From positions 434,001 through 498,000 of the forward strand of contig NZ_FRCC01000001.1 of assembly GCF_900142775.1 (NCBI RefSeq): 64,000 nt of DNA. The letters are read 5' to 3'. Each line of letters begins with the position of its first letter. Within the stretch, counting starts at the first letter, position 1. This DNA is from Flavobacterium flevense. Its GTDB lineage: Bacteria; Bacteroidota; Bacteroidia; Flavobacteriales; Flavobacteriaceae. This document shows, one piece after another, positions 17,343-25,163 of this stretch. The position numbers were made by a program, and so were the translations under genes. The notes beneath the pieces were generated by a model. It was given only the letters and a program-made list of their open reading frames with translations. It ran no database searches and had not been told where the DNA came from.

Positions 17343-17855
17343 ATGAAAAAGCACAATGGAATGAGACCACATGACATTGTAGTTTTATTAAAAATAATAA
17401 GCTACAATCACGATAATTGGTTGATGAAAGATTTAAGTTTTGATTTACTTATAAGCTCAAGTGAAATTAGCGAATCGTTGAACCGAAGTGTTTTGAGTGG
17501 CTTACTCTCCAACAACAAAAAAAGAATTATGAAATCTTCTCTTTTAGATTTTCTGACATTTGGATTAAAATATGTTTTTCCTCAAAAACCAGGCTCCATC
17601 GTTAGAGGCATTAAAACATCACATAGCACTTTACCATTATCAAATATAATTTTAAGTGATGAAATTTATGTTTGGCCTTACTTTGAAGGTGATAGCAGAG
17701 GATTTTCTATCGAGCCATTACATCCTAATGTACCCAAAGCTTGTTTAAATGATCCCAAATTACATGAATTATTATCTTTAGTAGATGCTATAAGATTAGG
17801 GAATAAAAGAGAATACACTATTGCTGTTGAAGAACTAAAGCGAAGATTAGAATAA
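17343..17855 (+). CDS. Winged-helix-like partner (antitoxin-type) of the nucleotidyltransferase gene
   Basis: This 170-residue protein begins with a helix-turn-helix-like region (PHDIVVLLKIISYNHDNW, then LMKDLSFDLLISSSEISESL, residues about 9-55). A conserved-looking middle follows (LLDFLTFGLKYVFPQKPGSI, VRGIKTSHSTLPLS, then YVWPYFEGDSRGFSIEPLHP). I recognise it as the usual companion of AbiEii-type nucleotidyltransferases in many Bacteroidota, although it is shorter than classical AbiEi. Its stop overlaps the next start by one base, so the two are translationally coupled. A palindrome over the promoter suggests it represses its own operon. Antitoxin function is inferred from context and not demonstrated. 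Confidence 0.75.
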   Translation: MKKHNGMRPHDIVVLLKIISYNHDNWLMKDLSFDLLISSSEISESLNRSVLSGLLSNNKKRIMKSSLLDFLTFGLKYVFPQKPGSIVRGIKTSHSTLPLSNIILSDEIYVWPYFEGDSRGFSIEPLHPNVPKACLNDPKLHELLSLVDAIRLGNKREYTIAVEELKRRLE

Positions 17856-18553
17856 TGAAAAACACTATTATAAATAGACAAATTATCCAAAAAATAGCCA
17901 AAGCTCTAGGAGAATTAAATAAAGAAGTTATTTATGTTGGCGGGGCAACAGTAAGTCTATACATAAATGATTCGGCAGCAGAAGATGTTCGTCCAACTAA
18001 GGATATAGACATTAGCCTGAGTGTAGCAACAATAAATGAGTTGGAAGATGTTAGAGAAAAACTCACTTCAAAAGGATTTTTACAATCATCAGAATTAGAT
18101 GTGATTTGCAGATTCAAATTCGAAGACATTCTGGTAGATGTAATGAATACAAACCCCATCTCATGGGCTCCAGCAAATCCATGGTTTAAGAAAGGATTTG
18201 AAAATTTAGAAGAAATTAAAATCGACCAATCAATAATTAGAATAATGCCTTTCAATTATTTTTTGGCTAGTAAATTTTCAGCTTACGAAAACCGAGGAGG
18301 AAATGATCCAAGATTCAGTCATGATATAGAAGACATCACTTATATTTTAGACAATAGAACTGATTGGCATCAATTTTTGATAAACGAAAAAGATAAAATT
18401 GTTAAAAACTATATTATCGAAAAGCTTGAATTAATAAAAAATAATTCAAAATTTCAAGAAGCTATATTGGGAAATTTATTCTACGAATCATCCGAAGAAA
18501 GATTTCAATTAATTCTAAATAAAATTGATTTAATCTTAAATAATAATTTATAG
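17855..18553 (+). CDS. AbiEii/AbiGii-like nucleotidyltransferase (putative toxin)
   Basis: This 232-residue protein has the polymerase-beta-type nucleotidyltransferase signature: VIYVGGATVSLYI (GG before the helix, about residues 26-38) and TKDIDISLS with the two metal-binding aspartates (about residues 49-55). A third acidic site is likely in DILVDVMNT. The C-terminal half (SRxHDxxD-like FSHDIEDITYIL) resembles the AbiEii/DUF1814 group. AbiEii proteins form a toxin-antitoxin and phage-abortive system in which nucleotide addition inactivates tRNA or another target. Both catalytic motifs look intact. The gene is coupled to the upstream winged-helix gene. Confidence 0.82.
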   Translation: MKNTIINRQIIQKIAKALGELNKEVIYVGGATVSLYINDSAAEDVRPTKDIDISLSVATINELEDVREKLTSKGFLQSSELDVICRFKFEDILVDVMNTNPISWAPANPWFKKGFENLEEIKIDQSIIRIMPFNYFLASKFSAYENRGGNDPRFSHDIEDITYILDNRTDWHQFLINEKDKIVKNYIIEKLELIKNNSKFQEAILGNLFYESSEERFQLILNKIDLILNNNL

Positions 18554-18586
18554 GTAATTCTCTATTTTTTCTCAAATAGTAAATCT

Positions 18587-18594
18587 TATTTTTG
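18587..18594 (+). promoter_or_regulatory. Promoter -7 box of the outer-membrane barrel gene
   Basis: TATTTTTG matches TAnnTTTG, 32 bases before the ATG at 18627. Confidence 0.45.
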
Positions 18595-18626
18595 CTGAAA
18601 TTTTTATAAATCCAAAAACTTTTTTC

Positions 18627-19202
18627 ATGCCGAATTATACCCGATATATTGTAACCCTTACTCTTTTTACCCTATTCTATTCGAATATTCTAAAAGCCCA
18701 ACCCAAAAAAGGAGAATACATTAATGCTTCTATTGGTTTAGGACTTAACACTTCCTATTACGAAGAAGACGGTGGAGGAACTGGTTTTTACGCTCAGGCT
18801 GAATATGCAAAAGGTATAACAAAATGGATTGGCATAAGATCCTACGCAGGAATTTTACTTACCTCAGGAGACAAAACTAATGAGAATGGAAACCCAACCG
18901 AATACAGAATAAGCTCTAAAGCTTTTTCTGTTGGTGGAAAAATCCGTATTGCAGCACCTATCCCCTATATCGCTCCGTTTATCGAGTCAGGAATTGGGGC
19001 TTCTATTGGTTCTTTTCAAACTTATACGCCATCCACAAATCTCAAAAAAAATGGTGTTTTGATGCACATTCCTGTTTCTTTAGGATTAGCAGTCGGCCGT
19101 AAACATAGTGTAGACATCGGATTTAGCTATTATTTCTATCCTTCGATGAAACAAATTTCAGGTGCTATTGCTGCAGGAGTTGCAATTCCTATAAACAACT
19201 AA
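18627..19202 (+). CDS. Small outer-membrane beta-barrel protein
   Basis: This 191-residue protein begins with a signal peptide (YIVTLTLFTLFYSNILKAQP). It continues with alternating glycine- and aromatic-rich strands (YINASIGLGLNTSYYEE, GGTGFYAQAEYAKGITKWIG, APFIESGIGASIGSFQTY) typical of an eight-strand porin-fold or OmpA-like barrel. No periplasmic peptidoglycan-binding domain follows. It carries its own promoter and terminator. The specific function is unknown; it is unlikely to belong to the toxin-antitoxin pair before it. Confidence 0.75.
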   Translation: MPNYTRYIVTLTLFTLFYSNILKAQPKKGEYINASIGLGLNTSYYEEDGGGTGFYAQAEYAKGITKWIGIRSYAGILLTSGDKTNENGNPTEYRISSKAFSVGGKIRIAAPIPYIAPFIESGIGASIGSFQTYTPSTNLKKNGVLMHIPVSLGLAVGRKHSVDIGFSYYFYPSMKQISGAIAAGVAIPINN

Positions 19203-19222
19203 TTTCATGTCTGATATCAAAA

Positions 19223-19250
19223 CGCCTCAAGGAAACTTGGGGCTTTTTTT
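19223..19250 (+). terminator. Terminator hairpin, copy 2 of a three-copy family
   Basis: GCCTCAAGGAAACTTGGGGC followed by seven T is identical over the hairpin to the copy at 17219. Confidence 0.85.
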
Positions 19251-19255
19251 GGCAT

Positions 19256-19263
19256 TAATTTTG
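19256..19263 (+). promoter_or_regulatory. Promoter -7 box of the rhamnogalacturonan lyase gene
   Basis: TAATTTTG matches TAnnTTTG. Its last base is the first base of the in-frame GTG at 19263, so that GTG cannot be in the transcript and the start must be the ATG at 19302. Confidence 0.55.
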
Positions 19264-19301
19264 TGACAAATGCACCCAATCAACCAACCCTAAAACCCAT
19301 T

Positions 19302-21155
19302 ATGAATAAACCAACTACTTTAAATTTTTCAAGAAAATTATCGATTCTTTTTTTGCTGCTATTTGGAATTAGCACCCAAATTCAGGCACAACGCACCGTT
19401 GAAAAACTCAATCGCGGACTGGTAGCTACACGTTTAAATGCAGAACAAGTCTATATCAATTGGCGAATGCTGGGAACTGAACCTACCAATGTAAGCTACA
19501 ATTTGTATTGCAATGGCAAAAAAGTAGCAGGAAGTCCATTTACTACAACTACTAATTTCACGCACCAAACTAACACAGACTGCAACTATTATATACGTGC
19601 GATTATTAATGGTGTCGAAGAAACCGCTTCAGAAACCGCTACCGTTTGGGCAAATCAATATTTAGATATTCCTATGCAAATTCCCGCTGGTGGAACTACT
19701 CCGGACGGTCGTACCTACACTTACAACGTAAACGATTCTAGCGTGGGCGATGTAGATGGTGACGGACAATATGAAATCTTTGTAAAATGGGATCCTTCCA
19801 ATGCTCATGACAATTCGCATAAAGGCTATACTGGAAATGTATTTATTGATTGTTATCGTTTAGACGGCACTTTACTTTGGAGAATTGACTTAGGAAAAAA
19901 CATTCGTGCCGGAGCCCATTACACTCAATTTATGGTCTATGATTTAGATTCTGATGGCAAAGCCGAAATTGCCTGTAAAACTGCCGATGGAACTATAGAC
20001 GGAACAGGAACTGTAATAGGATCAGCTGATGCTGATTATAGAAATGAAAAAGGATTTATATTATCAGGTCCTGAATTCTTAACTGTTTTTAATGGATTAA
20101 CTGGTAAAGCGATGGCTTCTACTGATTATTTACCTGCCCGTGGCGGCGATGGTATGGGTTGGGGAGATAATCACGGGAATCGTGTGGATCGATTTATTGC
20201 TGCTGTTGCTTATCTGGATGGGAAAAATCCAAGCTTGGTAATGGGACGCGGTTATTACACCAGACTTGTTCGAGTGGCTTGGGACTGGAGAGACAACAAA
20301 CTTTCTAAACGATGGATTTTTGACAGTGACGATGCTGAAAACAGAGATGCTCGTGGACAAGGCAATCACCAAATGACTGTGGGCGATGTCGATGGAGACG
20401 GTAAAGATGAAGTATGTAATGGCAGCAACGCCATTGACGACGATGGCAAAAAATTATATTCGAATGGTTTAGGACATGGCGACTCCTTACACATGACCGA
20501 TATGGATCCTGATCGTCCCGGACAGGAAGTATGGCAATGTCATGAAAGTCCCAGAAGTTACGGTCAATACGGACTTGAATTTAGAGATGCCAAAACCGGA
20601 GAACCATTATGGGGTGTTAACGGAGAAGGAATTGACGTAGGCCGTGGTCTGGCCGCTGATATTGATCCTCGCCACAAAGGCTATGAATTTTGGGGTTCAG
20701 TAGGAAATTTGTACAATTGCAAAGGAAACGAAATTGGTACCGCTAAACCTACCATGAATTTCGCTGTCTGGTGGGATGGTGATTTAAGCCGAGAATTATT
20801 AAATTCAAATAGAATTGACAAATGGGATTATACCAATGCAAAAAGCATCAATTTACTTACTGCCACAGGCTACAGATCAAACAATGGAACAAAGTCAACG
20901 CCTTGTTTAAGCGCCGATCTTTTTGGCGATTGGCGTGAAGAAGTTATCTTCCGAAAAGAGGACAACTCTGCTATTCGAATTTACACCACTAACATCCCTA
21001 CTAATCATAAGTTGTACACTTTAATGCACGATACGCAATATCGAGTAGCGATAGCCTGGCAAAACTCGGCTTACAATCAGCCACCTCATCCTGGTTTTTA
21101 TTTAGGAACAGATATGGTGCCGCAAACAAAACCAAATGTAGTTACGGCTAAATAA
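19302..21155 (+). CDS. Secreted rhamnogalacturonan lyase (polysaccharide lyase family 11)
   Basis: This 617-residue enzyme would cleave the rhamnose-galacturonate backbone of pectin rhamnogalacturonan I by beta-elimination. From the ATG at 19302 there is a signal peptide (KLSILFLLLFGISTQIQAQ). A fibronectin-like N-terminal part follows (TVEKLNRGLVATRLNAEQVY, NWRMLGTEPTNVSYNLY). The PL11 propeller then shows repeated acidic calcium-binding loops (DVDGDGQYEIFVKWDPSN, YDLDSDGKAEIACKTADGT, GDVDGDGKDEVCNG) and HPGFYLGTDM near the end. No type IX sorting domain is present, so it is probably periplasmic or surface-held. No SusC/D pair is adjacent. Confidence 0.93.
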   Translation: MNKPTTLNFSRKLSILFLLLFGISTQIQAQRTVEKLNRGLVATRLNAEQVYINWRMLGTEPTNVSYNLYCNGKKVAGSPFTTTTNFTHQTNTDCNYYIRAIINGVEETASETATVWANQYLDIPMQIPAGGTTPDGRTYTYNVNDSSVGDVDGDGQYEIFVKWDPSNAHDNSHKGYTGNVFIDCYRLDGTLLWRIDLGKNIRAGAHYTQFMVYDLDSDGKAEIACKTADGTIDGTGTVIGSADADYRNEKGFILSGPEFLTVFNGLTGKAMASTDYLPARGGDGMGWGDNHGNRVDRFIAAVAYLDGKNPSLVMGRGYYTRLVRVAWDWRDNKLSKRWIFDSDDAENRDARGQGNHQMTVGDVDGDGKDEVCNGSNAIDDDGKKLYSNGLGHGDSLHMTDMDPDRPGQEVWQCHESPRSYGQYGLEFRDAKTGEPLWGVNGEGIDVGRGLAADIDPRHKGYEFWGSVGNLYNCKGNEIGTAKPTMNFAVWWDGDLSRELLNSNRIDKWDYTNAKSINLLTATGYRSNNGTKSTPCLSADLFGDWREEVIFRKEDNSAIRIYTTNIPTNHKLYTLMHDTQYRVAIAWQNSAYNQPPHPGFYLGTDMVPQTKPNVVTAK

Positions 21156-21199
21156 TTTTCGAATAAAAATAAAGACAACTATCCGTTTCTTTTATACCA

Positions 21200-21345
21200 A
21201 TTATTAAGAATGGCACACAGATGAAACTGATTTTAAAGGATTATCGCAGATTATAATTTACAAAGCACTATGAAAAATCCGTTTTTATCTGTTCGATCCG
21301 TATTATCTGTGATCTATTTTTTATTTAGTCCGCTTAGTTGGCAGT
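21200..21345. repeat. Degenerate intergenic repeat after the PL11 gene
   Basis: This stretch carries CACAGAT near its start and ATCTGTG near its end, with runs such as GGATTATCGCAGATT and ATCCGTATTATCTGTGATC. It resembles the palindromic remnants often seen around GxxExxY genes in Flavobacterium. No open frame of note lies in it. The assignment to a repeat family is from memory. Confidence 0.4.
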
Positions 21346-21364
21346 CATAAAACTAAAATACAAA

Positions 21365-21388
21365 GCCTCAATGAAACTTGGGGCTTTT
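21365..21388 (+). terminator. Terminator-like hairpin, copy 3 of a three-copy family
   Basis: GCCTCAATGAAACTTGGGGCTTTT differs from copies 1 and 2 by one base in the stem and has a weaker T run. It follows the PL11 gene and lies just before the stop of the minus-strand gene ending at 21403. Confidence 0.65.
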
Positions 21389-21402
21389 GTTGGTAATAAT
21401 TG

Positions 21403-22167
21403 TTATTGTTGAGTCTCACACAGAATTATTTCATTGTATTCCAATGCCAATTTTGCCATCAAAAACTCAATATTAGTTTTGTTTTTCGATTTTAAAACAC
21501 TTCTATTTTTTTCATCTTCCACACAGTAAAATTGAAATCCTTTGATGTATTCTTTAGGAATATTTAGCTTTTTTGTATAATATTCTTCGTCAAAAAGAAA
21601 TTCTATTTGATTTAATAAACTAGATTTTTTTTCGATTTCAATCATCTTTTTAATCGATTTAGTCCTACCATTTATAGCATTTAAAATAGGATCAATTTGT
21701 AAACTCCCACCCAAAAGTCCTAGTAAATGTATTGGTTTAAAATCGCCCGCCGTGTACAATTGCCTTTCCATCTGCGTGAGATTTTTTACTTTTTTAGAAA
21801 CAATTCCCATCGAAACGGCATTTATTTCAGGATGCTTATTGACAATTACTTCATCAAGCTGATTGATTTTATCAAACATTTTAATGGTTAAAAACTCTAA
21901 TTTCAAATCTTCTTCTTCAATAAGTTTTCGATGGATTTCTAAATTCGAAGAAGAAAAAACTAATAAATTTTCAGCTTTTGCTAAAATATAAAATTCGCCT
22001 TTACTGTCACTTACAGTGGACTTTTCGTTTACCAAATTAACAACTATAACCCCTTCAACATTACCTGAAGGCGCCACTATTTTTCCATGAATTACTTTCC
22101 CATCGACAGATTGTCCAAAACTCAATTGAGATAAAAACAACAATAGCAATGGTAAAATTCCTTTCAT
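21403..22167 (-). CDS. Carboxypeptidase-regulatory-like domain protein
   Basis: This 254-residue protein has a signal peptide (GILPLLLLFLSQLSFGQS). A CarboxypepD_reg-like beta-sandwich covers about residues 25-105 (VIHGKIVAPSGNVEGVIVVN, TVSDSKGEFYILAKAENLLVF, with LEEVIV-like INQLDEVIVNKHPE). The rest is helical and charged. This fold is also the N-terminal plug-preceding domain of SusC-type receptors, but no barrel follows here. Free-standing members are common in Bacteroidota, and their function is unknown. It has its own upstream region, separated from the YkgJ-like gene by about 95 bases. Confidence 0.82.
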   Translation of the reverse strand: MKGILPLLLLFLSQLSFGQSVDGKVIHGKIVAPSGNVEGVIVVNLVNEKSTVSDSKGEFYILAKAENLLVFSSSNLEIHRKLIEEEDLKLEFLTIKMFDKINQLDEVIVNKHPEINAVSMGIVSKKVKNLTQMERQLYTAGDFKPIHLLGLLGGSLQIDPILNAINGRTKSIKKMIEIEKKSSLLNQIEFLFDEEYYTKKLNIPKEYIKGFQFYCVEDEKNRSVLKSKNKTNIEFLMAKLALEYNEIILCETQQ

Positions 22168-22262
22168 GTGTAAATAAATTATTTCTTACTTATAAAAGTA
22201 TTACAAAAGCTATATAACTCATTGTTAAAAACTTGGTAAATTTTCATTGGAAGAAAAATTCA

Positions 22263-22871
22263 TTATGCACAATTGTTATAACCATTCGGCATGGGTCGAT
22301 ACGCATAATAATGCAAGACTTCTTCAATGGCAAAAACCAGCGCTTGGTTTATGGGCAGAATTATGTTTCCTAATTTAAAATCTATTTGAGAAAGATTCAT
22401 GTAATAATCTGTAAAAACAGGAATGGAAAGTCCGGCATTAATGGCTTTTGAAGTTTTTTCAAAAGCTTCTTTTTGGTTGTCTTTGATTATTTTGCAAGTA
22501 GACATTCGGTATTGTCCGTATTTATCTTTGTTAGCTCCAAAACCAAATAGTCGACAAATTAATCCCCGATATCGGTACGCACTGCAATTTCCTTTATTGC
22601 TATCGAGTAACGAAAGTGGATTGTAAATATAACAGCGACTTGTACTGCTGCTTTTTAAGGCCAATAATACATTTTCAGCATTTCCGTTTAAGAAAAGATG
22701 AAACGCCCAGGGTAAAAATTCGAGTGGAGAAGCATCAATTTCAGGATTAGTACAGCATTTTCCGCAACCCGCCACACAACCTAAAGTCGAGCTTTCCTTA
22801 AAGAGTGCAATTTCTAGTTCTAATTTGGCAAACAAAGCTTCAACAAGAACAACACGATGGGCTATAGACAT
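22263..22871 (-). CDS. YkgJ-type cysteine cluster protein (zinc/iron-chelating domain)
   Basis: This 202-residue protein has the cysteine signature of the CxxCxxCC family: GCVAGCGKCCTNPEID at about residues 30-45, then CSAYRYRGLICRLFGFG and CKIIK further on. Such proteins probably bind iron-sulfur or zinc; the cysteine spacing looks complete. The acid-containing stretch ASPLEFLPWAFHLF follows the first cluster, as in relatives. It is a single gene between the AraC regulator and the carboxypeptidase-regulatory-like gene. The role is not known. Confidence 0.82.
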   Translation of the reverse strand: MSIAHRVVLVEALFAKLELEIALFKESSTLGCVAGCGKCCTNPEIDASPLEFLPWAFHLFLNGNAENVLLALKSSSTSRCYIYNPLSLLDSNKGNCSAYRYRGLICRLFGFGANKDKYGQYRMSTCKIIKDNQKEAFEKTSKAINAGLSIPVFTDYYMNLSQIDFKLGNIILPINQALVFAIEEVLHYYAYRPMPNGYNNCA

Positions 22872-22936
22872 GGATTTTTACACAAGGTAGTCTTTATAAT
22901 TCCGTTTGCGGCCGGATTGGAAAGTTTAACTAAAAA

Positions 22937-23788
22937 CTAAATATCCCGATACATTTTTCGGTATTTAGAAGGCGACATTTTTACAAATTTATTGAACTGC
23001 CGGTTAAAAAAACTCAAATTATTATAACCCACTTCGTAACCAATTTCAGAAGCTGTTAAATCAGTATTGATAAGCATTTTGGTCGCCATACTGATTTTGT
23101 ATTCGTTGATAAATTCAAAAAAAGACTTGCGGAACGTTTTCTTAAAAAAACGACAAAAGGATTCTTTGTTCATCGCTATTTTTTTAGAAACATCGTCCAG
23201 ACTAATTTGCTGGTTGTAATATTCCTTGACATAATTGTAAATCAAATTCACACGCTCACTTTCTTTAACGGTCAAATTAGTCGTAAAACCTTCGCCAGCC
23301 AAAAAATGATGATTCGCATTCACAGCCAATTCCTGTAATATTTGCAAAAAAGACAAAAGCCGTTCAAAAGGCGGCAAATCAACCAAGGCTAACAATTTAT
23401 TCTCGACCTTCAGAGCCGTTTCAAAGTCAAATCGAATTCCTCTGGAAGCCAAAGCAAGGAGTTGTTTAATGTGCTGAAATTCTTTTTTCTCTAACCAGTC
23501 TTCGAGCATTTCTTCATCCCATTGCACAATAATACAGCGTACTTCTTCTTTTTGTTCGCCAATGGTTTTCCAGCAATGCGGCAAATTCGAACCAACCAAA
23601 ACCAAGTCGCCGTATTCAAAATTTCCCATATTGTCACCCACATATCTGATTCCGCTACTCCCCAGAATATAAGTCAGCTCATACTGCGGATGAAAATGCC
23701 AGGAAGCAATAAATTCTTTGCCCTCAAAAAGAGTCGTACTAAAAGAACTGCCCGGCGACGGACTGATACTGCGGTATTCTGCTTTCAT
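22937..23788 (-). CDS. AraC family transcriptional regulator with N-terminal cupin domain
   Basis: This 283-residue regulator has a sugar-sensing cupin at about residues 20-95 (WHFHPQYELTYILGSSG, then YGDLVLVGSNLPHCWKT) and two helix-turn-helix motifs at the C-terminus (ISLDDVSKKIAMNKESFCRF and LTASEIGYEVGYNNLSFFNR, then FNKFVKMSPSKYRK). I choose the ATG at 23788; the longer frame opens with a TTG at 23839 inside the presumed operator. It is divergent from the enolase-superfamily gene, and four matching sites between them mark it as the likely regulator. A sugar acid is the probable effector class, by inference. Confidence 0.9.
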   Translation of the reverse strand: MKAEYRSISPSPGSSFSTTLFEGKEFIASWHFHPQYELTYILGSSGIRYVGDNMGNFEYGDLVLVGSNLPHCWKTIGEQKEEVRCIIVQWDEEMLEDWLEKKEFQHIKQLLALASRGIRFDFETALKVENKLLALVDLPPFERLLSFLQILQELAVNANHHFLAGEGFTTNLTVKESERVNLIYNYVKEYYNQQISLDDVSKKIAMNKESFCRFFKKTFRKSFFEFINEYKISMATKMLINTDLTASEIGYEVGYNNLSFFNRQFNKFVKMSPSKYRKMYRDI

Positions 23789-23791
23789 TGC

Positions 23792-23878
23792 TACACTAAA
23801 TGGTTTAAGAAGTTTTAAAAATACACTATTCTTTATCAATATAGTGTTTAAAAATCCATTTATTGTGTAAATAGTGTT
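23792..23878. promoter_or_regulatory. Four-site symmetric operator between AraC regulator and enolase-superfamily gene
   Basis: TACACTA at 23792 and 23822 and its complement form TAGTGTT at 23842 and 23872 give four copies of TAGTGTW. The two on each side are exactly 30 bases apart, and both inverted pairs share one centre at 23835. A weak -7 box (TAATATTG, 23892-23899) follows, placing the last site near -30 of the enolase-superfamily gene. Confidence 0.7.
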
Positions 23879-23920
23879 GGTTTTAGAGTTGTAATATTGT
23901 AATTCTAAAAACTACATAGC

Positions 23921-25009
23921 ATGAATACAGATACAGCCATCAGAGACGTCAAATTATACAAGGCTTCCACAACACTAAAAAAACCAATCTCGGATGCCAC
24001 ACACACGCTAACCGAAATCGCTTTTATCGTCATGCGAATCCAACTGGAAAACGGAGTCATTGGCGAATCCTATTTGTTGTCTTTTCAATATTCTCCTAAT
24101 GCGATTGTTGGTGCATTAAAAGATATCATTCCGGTTATCAAAGGATATAAAGCCAATGAAACTGCGGCAGTTTACCAAAAACTGGATGAATTAGCCGAAT
24201 ATTTTGGAAACCAGGGCGTATTGCGTTGGGCACAAGCTGCTATCAATATTGCCATGTGGGATGCCTGGGGAAAAACTTTGGGACAACCTATTCATAAAAT
24301 CCTTGGCACACACAAAGAAAAAGTATCCATTTACGGAAGCGGCGGTTGGATTTCCTATTCTATTGACGAATTGATTGAAGAAGTGACCAATTATGCCGAT
24401 AGAGGTTTCAAAGCCGTAAAAATAAAAGTAGGTTCGCCAAAAGTCAGCACCGATGTGGAGCGTTTGCGTTTAGTGCGTGAAGCCGTGGGCGACAAAGTCG
24501 ATATTATGATGGATGCCAATCAGGGAATGGATTTGCCATCGGCAATGAAATTAGCACGAGAAGCCCGGGATTTAAACATCAACTGGTTTGAAGAACCCAT
24601 CCATCACCAAAATTTCCAGGGTTACGAAATCCTGAAAAACCAAACCGGAATTTCACTCGCTATGGGAGAAAGAGAATTTGATACTTTACCGCTTAGAGAA
24701 TTAGCCACCAGAAATGCTCTGGACATTTGGCAACCCGATATTTTGAGAATTGGTGGTGTCGAAGCCTGGCGCGAAAGTGCGGCTTTGGCAAAAAGTTTCC
24801 ACCTGCCTGTGCTCCCGCATTATTATAAAGATTATGATGTTCCGTTGTTGTGTACCATTTCAAATGGCGTGGGCGTGGAATCTTTTGACTGGGTCGATCC
24901 CTTAATTGACAATCCTATGGTTATTCAGGATGGTTTTGCAAAACCACACGATTTACCAGGCTGGGGATTCAGTTTTATCGATGATCGAATGACTGAAATT
25001 AAGTTGTAA
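23921..25009 (+). CDS. Enolase-superfamily enzyme, mandelate racemase/muconate lactonizing type
   Basis: This 362-residue enzyme has the complete superfamily active site: the KxK pair in GFKAVKIKVGS (about residues 163-173), metal ligands in MMDANQG, NWFEEPIHH and AMGEREFD, and a C-terminal Asp/His pair in WQPDILRIGGVEAW and LPVLPHYYKDY. These features place it in the mandelate racemase subgroup, whose members abstract the alpha-proton of carboxylates and are often sugar-acid dehydratases. The substrate cannot be settled; a pectin-derived sugar acid is possible given the PL11 lyase 2.8 kb away. The divergent AraC gene and the symmetric operator suggest substrate-dependent induction. Confidence 0.88.
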   Translation: MNTDTAIRDVKLYKASTTLKKPISDATHTLTEIAFIVMRIQLENGVIGESYLLSFQYSPNAIVGALKDIIPVIKGYKANETAAVYQKLDELAEYFGNQGVLRWAQAAINIAMWDAWGKTLGQPIHKILGTHKEKVSIYGSGGWISYSIDELIEEVTNYADRGFKAVKIKVGSPKVSTDVERLRLVREAVGDKVDIMMDANQGMDLPSAMKLAREARDLNINWFEEPIHHQNFQGYEILKNQTGISLAMGEREFDTLPLRELATRNALDIWQPDILRIGGVEAWRESAALAKSFHLPVLPHYYKDYDVPLLCTISNGVGVESFDWVDPLIDNPMVIQDGFAKPHDLPGWGFSFIDDRMTEIKL

Positions 25010-25025
25010 CGTTGTTTAATCCACT

Positions 25026-25050
25026 GATGTCACACTGAGCTTGTCGAAGT
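25026..25050. repeat. Dispersed REP-like sequence
   Basis: TGTCACACTGAGCTTGTCGA with AAGTG after it closely matches the sequence at 46045 (TGTCACCCTGAGCACAGTCG then AAGGG). It lies in the gap after the enolase-superfamily gene. Confidence 0.55.
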
Positions 25051-25075
25051 GCTTTTACCCACTAAACGAGGTGTT

Positions 25076-25096
25076 CGATCCCGAAACTTCGGGATA
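25076..25096. repeat. Short palindrome TCCCGAAACTTCGGGA
   Basis: The arms TCCCGAA and TTCGGGA form a small hairpin; a relative, TCCCGAAGCATCGGGA, lies at 28434. It is probably a dispersed intergenic palindrome. Confidence 0.55.
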
Positions 25097-25108
25097 GACT
25101 GACAGCAG

Positions 25109-25163
25109 AAAATAGTTTAAAATTTGAAGTAGTAATACTCCAAATTTTAAACTATTTTTTTTT
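25109..25163 (+). terminator. Hairpin terminator H1, left member of a near-identical pair
   Basis: AAATAGTTTAAAATTTG and CAAATTTTAAACTATTT form a long stem followed by a T run, ending the enolase-superfamily transcript. Bases 25110-25159 match 26825-26874 at 47 of 50 positions. Confidence 0.8.

Noticed and set aside
19263-19301. GTG start for the PL11 lyase
   Set aside because: It overlaps the -7 box; the ATG at 19302 leads directly into a good signal peptide.
23788-23839. Longer AraC N-terminus from a TTG at 23839
   Set aside because: The extra part lies inside the operator, and a normal ATG at 23788 fits relatives.
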